Of a stretch of 8,917 nt of DNA, positions 1 to 5,259 are shown in pieces. The notes under the pieces were generated by a model. That model saw only the letters and a program-made list of their open reading frames with translations. It did no database searches and was not told the origin of the DNA. The stretch spans positions 1-8,917 of the forward strand of contig CAUHLX010000103.1 in assembly GCA_959606705.1 (NCBI GenBank). Reading direction: 5' to 3'. How positions within the stretch are numbered: the stretch's first letter is position 1; the number at the start of each line of letters is the position of its first letter. Origin of the DNA: an uncultured Bacillota bacterium. GTDB taxonomy: Bacteria; Bacillota; Clostridia; Peptostreptococcales; Anaerovoracaceae. The translations under genes were made by a program, and so were the position numbers.

Positions 1-503
1 CGCTGTTTTGACGTCCGCACCACCATTTCCTCAAATGGTTCCGACGGATTTTCCCGCTTCAGCGCGTTCAATTCCGCGTTTTCTTCCGCCTTCCGCTCTT
101 CCAAAAAAGCCTGTGCCCGGTCCTTTACCATCTGAAAGGATTCCCCCCCGGGAAGCACATAGTTGCCGTAATCCGCCATCAGCCGGTCGTAATGCCCCCC
201 CGGCATGGCCTTGGCTTCCTCCGTGGAACGATTTTCAAAGATCCCGAAATTCATCTCCATCAGCCGATCGTCAAAACAGACCGCCTCTCCCATCCCATGA
301 TCCTCCGCAATACGTCGGGCCAGATATTCCGTGCGCTTCAGCGGACTGGCGTAGATCCGATCCGGCCGAATTCCATGCAGCCGTCCCACGATCTCCGGAA
401 TACTGTTTCTCCCCGCCTCCGAATAGTCCGACTCCGTCCTCCCATAAATCACTCTCGACACGTTGGCCTGCGTCTGAGGATGTCTGACAAAAAGCAGTCT
501 CAC
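1..503 (-). CDS. Histidine phosphatase (phosphoglycerate mutase-like) family protein, 3' end outside window
   Basis: This is a phosphohydrolase of the histidine phosphatase superfamily, probably cytosolic; its substrate cannot be told from the sequence. The first 167 codons are present and the C-terminus lies beyond base 1. The phosphate-binding motif is at residues 5-14 (FVRHPQTQAN), with Arg7 and the nucleophile His8. The second pocket motif YASPLKRTE is at 51-59 with Arg57, and the acid region LMEMNFGIFE at 81-90 contains Glu83. The usual RHG is RHP here, a tolerated variant. The second catalytic histidine would lie in the missing part. The start is GTG at 501-503, preceded by AAAGGAG about 10 bases upstream; no ATG fits as well. 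Residues after about 135 are rich in Glu, Lys and Arg. The family call is firm, the specific role unknown. Confidence 0.88.
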   Translation of the reverse strand, partial: MRLLFVRHPQTQANVSRVIYGRTESDYSEAGRNSIPEIVGRLHGIRPDRIYASPLKRTEYLARRIAEDHGMGEAVCFDDRLMEMNFGIFENRSTEEAKAMPGGHYDRLMADYGNYVLPGGESFQMVKDRAQAFLEERKAEENAELNALKRENPSEPFEEMVVRTSKQ

Positions 504-857
504 CGTCCGCTCACTCCTTTCGCTCTCCTATTTTATTCTGCAAAACGTTAACTTTGACCCGATTTTCGCCGAGAATTTCAACCCTCTCAGGTACCTGAAA
601 AGCTGCAGCGCCCTCTGCGGTTTCCATGCAAAAAAACGACAAATATCCTTCGAAAAAGATTCGCCGTCCTCATCATGTGTCATTTTACCGAGCTGTTTAG
701 CTCACTGGTCATTGCCGGACAGAATGTCAAAAAATATGACTACAAAAGCAGCCATCGATTTTATCTATAGAGTAGCATAAATTACAAAAAGGCGCTACTT
801 TTTTAGCAGATTTCCCGTCTGATATTTTGTGATGAAGCCATTCCGATTTCCGCAACT
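504..857. other. Intergenic region without a gene
   Basis: I see no plausible coding sequence here. It is the 5' region of the phosphatase gene, read leftward. A weak -10 (TAAAAT on the minus strand, near 529-534) precedes the Shine-Dalgarno site, but no good -35 goes with it. A perfect 12-bp palindrome TCAGGTACCTGA lies at 587-598 and could be an operator, although its centre is also a KpnI site and may be chance. A 6-bp inverted repeat (771-776 with 794-799) followed by six T on the plus strand has a 17-base loop and no gene upstream of it. Confidence 0.5.
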
Positions 858-898
858 GAAAATCCGGAGGTCAGAAAGAATCGACCTCCGGATTTTCA
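857..898. terminator. Strong hairpin, probably a bidirectional terminator
   Basis: Perfect 16-bp inverted repeat with arms 857-872 and 883-898 and a 10-base loop. The GC-rich inner stem (CCGGAGGTC) is flanked by AAAA on one arm and TTTT on the other, the usual form of a factor-independent terminator that works in both directions. It lies about 100 bases beyond the stop codon of the collagen-like gene and probably ends that minus-strand transcript. Confidence 0.7.
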
Positions 899-1000
899 AG
901 TTTAGCTTCCAATCATCTTAACGGAAAGATCTCGGTTTTTTCCCAGTGTTGACCGTAAAAACCACGAGCTCTCTCGCAGGCTCCTTTTCTCGGAGGCTCA

Positions 1001-2089
1001 TTACGAGATCGCGACGCCCGCGCTGGCATAACCAACCACGCTGTTGACCAGCGAAAGCCCGCTGGCGGCAGCGGAGAAGACCAGCAGCAGACGAGTTCCT
1101 GCCGTTACCGGAATGCTGAGCCCGGTAGTCGTTCCGCCGGACAGGTTCCCAATCGAAACCGTTCCGGTAATGGCGGGGGCCAAAGTGACCTCGGCGCCGG
1201 CAATCGGTGCGAAGATATTATTGGGGGTCGGGGAGCTGTACAGCTGCGCGCGAATGGTAATCGTGGACCCTACCAAGGACAGCGCGGCAGTCGTGCTGAA
1301 AAACGCCGCCATCGACGTAATCGTCCCGTTCCGCGGAACCGAAAACGCAAAGTTTGTCAACGTTCCGGCAGCATTGGTCAGGTCGATTGTGCTGCCCAAT
1401 ACGCTGACACTGGGCGCGCTGCTTCCGAAGCCAATCAGCGACGGGATCCCCGCTAATCCTCCGGCTATGGTGGTCATAGTCAGCGGAATTCCCGAAGAAA
1501 AGGGAATCATCGCACCGGAGCCGGCCGCGCCCGTGGCCCCCGTGGCACCCGTCGGACCCGTCAATCCGGCTGTTCCGGCCGCGCCCGTCGCCCCTGTCGG
1601 GCCCGTCGCTCCGGCTGTTCCAGCTACGCCCGTGGCTCCTGTCGGACCTGTCGCTCCCGCTGTTCCAGCTGCGCCCGTGGCTCCCGTCGGGCCCGTCACC
1701 CCTGCGGGAATTGTAAAAAGAAGCTGTGCGCCATTCGGAGTGAAGGATTCATCCACACTTGCCTGGGTTCCCGGATCTCCGGTGACCGTACCAGCTACGG
1801 TGATCGTTGGAGATACTCCGGTACTTCCCGTAGCTCCGGTTACACCCGTCGCGCCTGTGGCTCCCGTTGGTCCCGTCGGTCCTCCTGATGGTCCCGTCGC
1901 GCCCGTGGCTCCCGTGGAACCTGTTGTGCCAGTCGCGCCCTGTACTCCGGGATATCCTTGAGGACCGGTCGCGCCGGTAGGCCCCGTAGGACCGGTCACT
2001 CCTTGTACCGGATTGGAAATCACCGGAAATTGATACTGCGTACCACAGCAGCAGCACGAATTAGGTTGTTTACATTTATTTAAAGTCAT
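1001..2089 (-). CDS. Collagen-like exosporium/spore-surface protein with BclB-like C-terminal domain
   Basis: Probable structural protein of the spore surface, 362 aa from the chosen start. The N-terminus is Cys-rich (Cys6, Cys12-15) and has no signal peptide. Residues 30-91 are Gly-X-Y triplets dominated by GPT and GAT, with one phase slip near 69-71. Residues 92-129 form a short non-collagen insert (GTVTGDPGTQASV ... LFTIPAG), a module common in clostridial collagen-like proteins. Residues 130-192 are a second Gly-X-Y tract. Residues 193-362 resemble the hydrophobic, Ala/Gly/Thr-rich C-terminal domain of BclB-type exosporium glycoproteins. An upstream in-frame ATG exists at 2114-2116, but the ATG at 2087-2089 has AGGAGG eight bases before it, and the first lies almost at the predicted transcript start, so I chose the second. 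Threonine in the Y position suggests O-glycosylation, as in BclA. Spore location is inferred from the family. Confidence 0.87.
   Translation of the reverse strand: MTLNKCKQPNSCCCCGTQYQFPVISNPVQGVTGPTGPTGATGPQGYPGVQGATGTTGSTGATGATGPSGGPTGPTGATGATGVTGATGSTGVSPTITVAGTVTGDPGTQASVDESFTPNGAQLLFTIPAGVTGPTGATGAAGTAGATGPTGATGVAGTAGATGPTGATGAAGTAGLTGPTGATGATGAAGSGAMIPFSSGIPLTMTTIAGGLAGIPSLIGFGSSAPSVSVLGSTIDLTNAAGTLTNFAFSVPRNGTITSMAAFFSTTAALSLVGSTITIRAQLYSSPTPNNIFAPIAGAEVTLAPAITGTVSIGNLSGGTTTGLSIPVTAGTRLLLVFSAAASGLSLVNSVVGYASAGVAIS
1532..1711 (-). repeat. 45-bp tandem repeats coding for Gly-X-Y triplets
   Basis: Three clear 45-bp copies (about 1577-1621, 1622-1666, 1667-1711) and a longer diverged copy before them. 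The anchor GCTGTTCC recurs at 1569, 1614 and 1659. Each copy encodes five triplets of the form GTAGATGPTGATGVA. Such arrays change copy number easily, so the length of this tract is likely to vary between strains. Confidence 0.8.
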
Positions 2090-2134
2090 TAATATGGCCT
2101 CCTGATTCAAACTCATACAAAATGGTTACCTGAC

Positions 2135-2143
2135 TATAATATG
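2135..2143 (-). promoter_or_regulatory. Sigma-K-like -10 element for the collagen-like gene
   Basis: On the minus strand the bases read CATATTATA, which fits the mother-cell sigma-K -10 pattern CATAnnnTA. Transcription would begin near 2127, giving a leader of about 38 bases to the chosen start. The -35 element of this sigma class is only an AC doublet and cannot be assigned with confidence. A vegetative-type TATAAT is also present on the minus strand at 2188-2193 without a recognisable -35. Late, mother-cell expression would fit an exosporium protein. Confidence 0.4.
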
Positions 2144-2342
2144 CAGGATGTACGGAGTTTGATCGAAAGCCAGTTTTCTACTACCGCATTATATCCCTCA
2201 AATAGAAAGAATATAGCCTTCCTGTCATCCTTTTTCTAACTTTATTCGCTATTTTTTAGACAAATGAGATCATATCGCCCGAGAAATAGGTGAGATAGAG
2301 CTGCTTGACCGCTAATCCCAATTGGGGGGGAATAAAAGACTA

Positions 2343-2371
2343 GATAAAAATAACGCCTCCATAGGGGGCGT
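2343..2371 (-). terminator. Factor-independent terminator on the minus strand
   Basis: On the minus strand ACGCCCCC and GGAGGCGT (2371-2364 and 2360-2353) form an 8-bp stem with one G-U pair and a 3-base loop, followed by TATTTTTATC. It would end any transcript running leftward from the DUF881 gene through the repeat region, before the collagen-like gene's own promoter. Confidence 0.55.
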
Positions 2372-2377
2372 GAAAGG

Positions 2378-2445
2378 TCTGAAGCTCGCGGAGATCTGAA
2401 ACTCGCGGAACCCTGAGTACGTGAAAGGCCTGAAGCTCCGGTGGT
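2378..2445. repeat. Four diverged 17-bp tandem repeats
   Basis: Consecutive 17-bp units at 2378-2394, 2395-2411, 2412-2428 and 2429-2445. The first two (TCTGAAGCTCGCGGAGA and TCTGAAACTCGCGGAAC) agree at 14 of 17 positions; the third and fourth are more diverged but keep the CTGA core. The word GGTCTGAAGC also starts the 9-bp array at 2675, so the two arrays may have a common origin. Confidence 0.5.
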
Positions 2446-2652
2446 TCGGATGACCATAGACTGCATTTCGGCTTTTGTGAGAATATGACCTAAATGAGGC
2501 GAAAAAAAGGGGCTAATTTCGACCAATTATTAAAATTCATCATAAAAAGTCGAACCGAACGAGAAATAGCCACCATATTGGTCATTTCGCTAACATATTT
2601 CCCTTAAATTTCCATTTTATTCGACACAAATTACGATTTTCTCTATAAAAGG

Positions 2653-2671
2653 TCGAAACAGTGAGTTTCGA
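2653..2671 (-). terminator. Possible weak terminator hairpin
   Basis: Perfect 7-bp inverted repeat TCGAAAC / GTTTCGA with a 5-base loop, followed on the minus strand by CCTTTTAT. It lies directly downstream of the 9-bp array for leftward transcripts. The stem is AT-rich and the U-run short, so termination would be inefficient. Confidence 0.3.
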
Positions 2672-2674
2672 TGG

Positions 2675-2791
2675 TCTGAAGCCCTGGAAGCTCTCGAAAC
2701 CCCAGACGCGCCAGACCCCCCGGAAGCCCCAGGAATTCCCGAAATCCCAGAAACTCCCGAAGCCCCAGAACCCCCGGAAGCGCCAACAGCC
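2675..2791. repeat. Thirteen 9-bp tandem repeats (Gly-X-Ser on minus strand)
   Basis: Thirteen consecutive 9-bp units with the pattern YCNGAANCN (examples: CCGGAAGCC, CCCGAAATC, CCAGAAACT). Because the unit is three codons long, every frame is periodic. On the minus strand it reads about ten Gly-X-Ser/Pro triplets in a row (such as GASGGSGASGVS) and then decays to Arg-Ala-Ser. On the plus strand it reads Pro-Glu-X. The minus-strand frame is open from a TTG at 2920-2922 to a stop near 2617, but no ribosome-binding site supports translation. Whether it is coding is unresolved. Confidence 0.7.
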
Positions 2792-2931
2792 GAACAGTCT
2801 CGCCGCCTGACGATCCAAAGGAGATCCGATGATTTGACGCTTACGTTTCGTTCTGTTCTGTTTTGTGGCTGCTTTCGCCATTCAATCTGCCGCGAAACGG
2901 CCTCCGCAGACTCGCCCCCCAAAGCGAAAAG

Positions 2932-3666
2932 CTACTGCTTCTCATCGGCCACCGGACTAGCGTAGCGGAATCGCAGGGAACCACTATAACGATGAATGGT
3001 AATCTTGTCCTGTTTTTTGAGCTCCACTTTAAAGCCGCTTTGGCGCAAAGTATAAGCCACTCCATATTTGATATTGACTACCGCCTCCATCTTATCCGCG
3101 TCGCCGATGGCTTGAATCACATAAGGAGGCGCCGTGGGAACCGCGTTGATATTCAAATGCCGTTCCACGGGAATGATCTCCGTCTTCGAGAGAATTCTCT
3201 GTCCGTTGATGCTCACCGCCTCCGCGCCAGCCTCTTTCAGCTTGTTGACGGTGGAAAGCAGGATGTCATAATCCGTGATGATAGTAGCGGATTCTTCTTC
3301 TTCAAATTGACCTGCGTTATCCGGGTCCTTAATGGTGATTTCCAGACCGGGTCCTTCCACGTCCACCGCTCAGGCCGCAAGAATGTACCGGTCCTGCACG
3401 ATAATGATTCCATTGAGTTTGTAATCCGCGTCCGCGCTGTCCTGCTCGATCTGCCGAATCTGAGCCTCCAAATCATTGAGCTTGGTTTGCCGTTCTTCCT
3501 TCTGTGCTTGTACCGCCTTGAGCTGGTCGTCGAAGACCTGCAGCTTGGAGATCGAGATCAAGCCGCCCGGATTGGCGCTCCCAGCCATGGACAGCTGCGC
3601 AGCCGTGACTACGCCTATCAGCACAGCCACCGCGGTAATGACGATCGCCCCTTGTTTTTTCTTCAT
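2932..3666 (-). pseudogene. DUF881 (YlxW/YlxX-like) protein gene interrupted by an in-frame TGA
   Basis: Membrane-anchored DUF881 protein of unproven function; relatives lie near division and sporulation genes in Firmicutes. Residues 1-5 are basic, 6-28 form one membrane helix, and about 40-78 are a coiled coil rich in Gln, Lys and Glu. The conserved core follows: DVEGPGLEI near 102-110, then TDYDILLSTVNKLKEAGAEA, SINGQRI, and a C-terminal part containing PYVIQAIGD. At 3370-3372 a TGA sits at codon 99, in the same frame, four codons before the GPG core. Family members usually have glycine there (pattern LAG..DV.GPG), so one GGA-to-TGA change explains it. Read through, the protein would be 244 aa, normal for the family. 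The next GTG (3364-3366) has no Shine-Dalgarno site, so separate translation of the second half is unlikely. Apart from this stop the frame is intact, suggesting a recent mutation, a sequencing error, or readthrough. Confidence 0.75.
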
Positions 3667-3689
3667 TCTCTCATTCTCCCGTTCCTCGA

Positions 3690-3717
3690 AACATACGCTA
3701 TCATCATACTATATCAA
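3690..3717 (-). promoter_or_regulatory. Candidate promoter for the DUF881 gene
   Basis: On the minus strand TTGATA (3717-3712) and TATGTT (3695-3690) are separated by 16 bases. The -35 matches the vegetative consensus at 5 of 6 positions and the -10 at 4 of 6. It lies about 25 bases upstream of the ATG, which is preceded by GGGAG. It shares the short divergent region with the transporter promoter. Confidence 0.4.
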
Positions 3718-3762
3718 CAAAAAAAGAACCAGTCCCATCGGAAGAAATTCAAAAACTTTTTG

Positions 3763-3791
3763 TTGCGCAATTTCCCGTAAAATGATATTCT
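3763..3791 (+). promoter_or_regulatory. Candidate promoter for the transporter / radical SAM operon
   Basis: TTGCGC (3763-3768) and TATTCT (3786-3791) are 17 bases apart, about 35 bases before the ATG of the transporter. The -35 match is modest (3 of 6). I looked for a preQ1 riboswitch in this leader, since one would suit the operon, and did not find one; the leader is too short and lacks the typical C-rich and A-rich elements. Confidence 0.35.
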
Positions 3792-3826
3792 GTCATGGAC
3801 ATTTTACTTGAACGGAGGAACACCCT

Positions 3827-4555
3827 ATGAACCAGGTACTGGACAACCCTGTAAAAAACCAGACGGCGACACCTCACGCCCTGGCGGCTTCCGGCAGCAT
3901 GCCCGTCTCAGGCAGCGCTTCGGACTTCAATGCGCTGGTCATCGTCGCCGCCCTCATGATCACCACCTATCTCACGGCCAATCTCATGGCGGTAAAGCTC
4001 GTCAACCTGTTCGGCCTCACGCTTTTCGACGCCGGGACCATCACCTTTCCCATCGCCTACATGCTGGGGGACGTCGCCACGGAAATCTGGGGCTATCGCA
4101 CCTCGAAAAAGCTGATCTGGCTGACCTTTGCCTGCAACCTTCTGCTGGTGTCCGCGACCACGATCGGACTCTTTCTGCCTTCCCCTGATTACATGGCCGC
4201 AACCGATCACGCCTATGCCGCGATCTTTACCGTGACCCCCCGTATTTTAGCCGCTTCCTTGGCGGCATTTCTGGTCGGTGAGCTGGTAAACGCTCGGATC
4301 ATGGAACGGATGAAAAACAGCGTCCGTTTCGGCTCCCGTCCTCTTTGGACCAGAACGATCGGCAGCTCCGCAGTGGGCTATCTGTTCGATACCGGTCTCT
4401 TCGTAATCATCGCCTTTGCCAGAACGGCTCCCGCTCGTGATCTGATGATCATGATCATCGCTCAATATTTGGCTAAGGTGCTGATCGAGGCGGTAGGCGG
4501 AACCCCGCTGGCCTATGCCGCCATCGGATTTCTGAAAAGGAGGTGCGAGGCATGA
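3827..4555 (+). CDS. yhhQ: YhhQ-type queuosine precursor transporter (VUT family, DUF165)
   Basis: Integral membrane protein, 242 aa, of the family whose E. coli member YhhQ takes up preQ0 and preQ1 and whose Chlamydia member takes up queuine, bases used for tRNA queuosine. About 34 polar N-terminal residues are followed by six or so hydrophobic helices (roughly 35-56, 68-82, 97-117, 138-156, 178-198, 205-233). Family motifs are visible: GDVATEIWGYRTSKKLIW at 81-98, GELVNARIMERMK at 151-163, and a conserved Arg and Asp in the stretch 176-192 (RTIGS ... FDTGLF). The ATG has GGAGG eight bases upstream. It overlaps the next gene by four bases (ATGA), so the two are almost certainly translated together. 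The substrate (preQ0, preQ1 or queuine) cannot be read from the sequence; the radical SAM partner favours queuine. Confidence 0.88.
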   Translation: MNQVLDNPVKNQTATPHALAASGSMPVSGSASDFNALVIVAALMITTYLTANLMAVKLVNLFGLTLFDAGTITFPIAYMLGDVATEIWGYRTSKKLIWLTFACNLLLVSATTIGLFLPSPDYMAATDHAYAAIFTVTPRILAASLAAFLVGELVNARIMERMKNSVRFGSRPLWTRTIGSSAVGYLFDTGLFVIIAFARTAPARDLMIMIIAQYLAKVLIEAVGGTPLAYAAIGFLKRRCEA

Positions 4556-5253
4556 GTGATTCCAAACAGCTGACCCGCCGTTCGCTGATCACCGAAAAAT
4601 TTCCCCGGGAGTTTCTCCTGCTCCAAGGTACGGGCTGCCGCTGGAAAGGCTGTACGTTCTGCGACTACTATGATGATGTGAGCCCTCATCCGTTCGAAAT
4701 CAACCAGGAGATTCTAGCTTCTGTCACCGGGGAAACCGGGGTGCTGGATGTGATCAATTCCGGTTCCTGTGTGGAATTGGACCCTGAGACCATCGGACTT
4801 TTGGCGGAGGTCCTGCGGGCAAAACGGATTCACACCCTATGGCTGGAAGCTCATTGGATGTACCGGCACCGGTTGGCCCCCTTCGCCGAGAATTTTCCCG
4901 GCGTTTCCGTGAAATATCGGGTCGGCGCCGAAACCTTCGATCCGGACCTGCGCCGCCGCTGGAACAAAGGAATTCCCGACTCTGTCCGCGCCGTTGATCT
5001 GGCTCGTTATTTTCAGGGGGCCTGTCTTCTGGTGGGTCTCGAAGGGCAGACTCCCGACATCGTGAAACGGGATCTGAAGCTGGCTCTGGAACACTTTGAA
5101 TACGTGAGCGTCAATCTGTTCCATGAAAACAGCACCCCTCTCAAGCGAGATCCTGACCTGACTGCCTGGCTCCTTGCCGAAGTGTTTCCCCGCCTAGTAA
5201 AAAACCCCCGGGTGGAGCTCCTGGTGGAGAACACCGACCTGGGGGTTGGCTGA
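4552..5253 (+). CDS. Radical SAM protein, candidate queuine lyase (QueL-like)
   Basis: A 233-aa radical SAM enzyme. Cys29, Cys34 and Cys37 lie in GCRWKGCTFCDYY and would bind the [4Fe-4S] cluster; the spacing is CX4CX2C rather than the usual CX3CX2C. An NSGSC stretch at 69-73 lies where SAM-binding motifs usually occur. The protein is short, covering little more than a partial TIM barrel, with no added C-terminal domain. In Clostridioides difficile and other gut bacteria a radical SAM enzyme (QueL) splits queuine to preQ1 for salvage. Overlap with a YhhQ-type transporter makes that role the best guess here, but it rests on context. The ATG at 4552-4554 has AGGAGG eight bases upstream, inside the transporter's last codons; a GTG nine bases earlier lacks proper spacing. 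The 3' end overlaps the terminator of the opposing gene. Confidence 0.8.
   Translation: MSDSKQLTRRSLITEKFPREFLLLQGTGCRWKGCTFCDYYDDVSPHPFEINQEILASVTGETGVLDVINSGSCVELDPETIGLLAEVLRAKRIHTLWLEAHWMYRHRLAPFAENFPGVSVKYRVGAETFDPDLRRRWNKGIPDSVRAVDLARYFQGACLLVGLEGQTPDIVKRDLKLALEHFEYVSVNLFHENSTPLKRDPDLTAWLLAEVFPRLVKNPRVELLVENTDLGVG
5199..5247 (-). terminator. Terminator of the aspartokinase-like gene, inside the opposing radical SAM gene
   Basis: Read on the minus strand, AACCCCCAGGT (5247-5237) pairs with ACCCGGGGGTT (5213-5203) in an 11-bp stem with one mismatch or wobble, followed by a run of six T (5204-5199). It lies just beyond the stop codon at 5260 and within the last 20 codons of the convergent gene, so the two genes share 3' DNA. 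Confidence 0.7.
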
Positions 5254-5259
5254 CTTCCT

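Larger units (their letters stand above)
2144..2931. other. Long intergenic region with repeats and hairpins, no convincing gene
   Basis: About 790 bases lie between the collagen-like gene and the DUF881 gene. Much of it (about 2450-2670) is AT-rich and unlike the neighbouring genes. Short open frames exist on the minus strand (2242-2526, and 2617-2922 from a TTG), but they lack Shine-Dalgarno sites, and the first is crossed by a terminator-like hairpin. The region contains that hairpin at 2353-2371, four 17-bp repeats at 2378-2445, a hairpin at 2653-2671, and thirteen 9-bp repeats at 2675-2791. An inverted repeat GACCAAT / ATTGGTC (2521-2527 and 2577-2583) brackets an AT-rich stretch. It may be decayed coding sequence or a mobile repeat; I cannot decide. 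Confidence 0.5.

Noticed and set aside
1044..1961. Long open frame on the plus strand opposite the collagen-like gene
   Set aside because: It is the antisense of the Gly-X-Y repeats, which removes stops and gives a Pro-Val-Ala repeat; it has no ribosome-binding site and no family resemblance.
2242..2526. 94-codon minus-strand frame in the repeat region
   Set aside because: No ribosome-binding site, a strong terminator hairpin inside it at 2353-2371, and only repeat-derived similarity to anything.
1532..2791. CRISPR array among the repeats
   Set aside because: The repeats are contiguous without spacers, are of 9, 17 or 45 bp, and no cas genes are present.
3340..3372. Selenocysteine at the TGA of the DUF881 gene
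   Set aside because: Bases after the TGA can fold weakly (a GACC.GGTC stem), but there is no convincing SECIS-like hairpin, the family is not known to use selenocysteine, and the usual residue is glycine.
2863..3780. 305-codon plus-strand frame opposite the DUF881 gene
   Set aside because: It runs antisense to a recognisable family with conserved motifs; the translation is rich in His, Arg and Leu and matches nothing.
3792..3826. preQ1 riboswitch in the transporter leader
   Set aside because: The predicted leader is only about 30 bases and lacks the conserved hairpin and A-rich tail.
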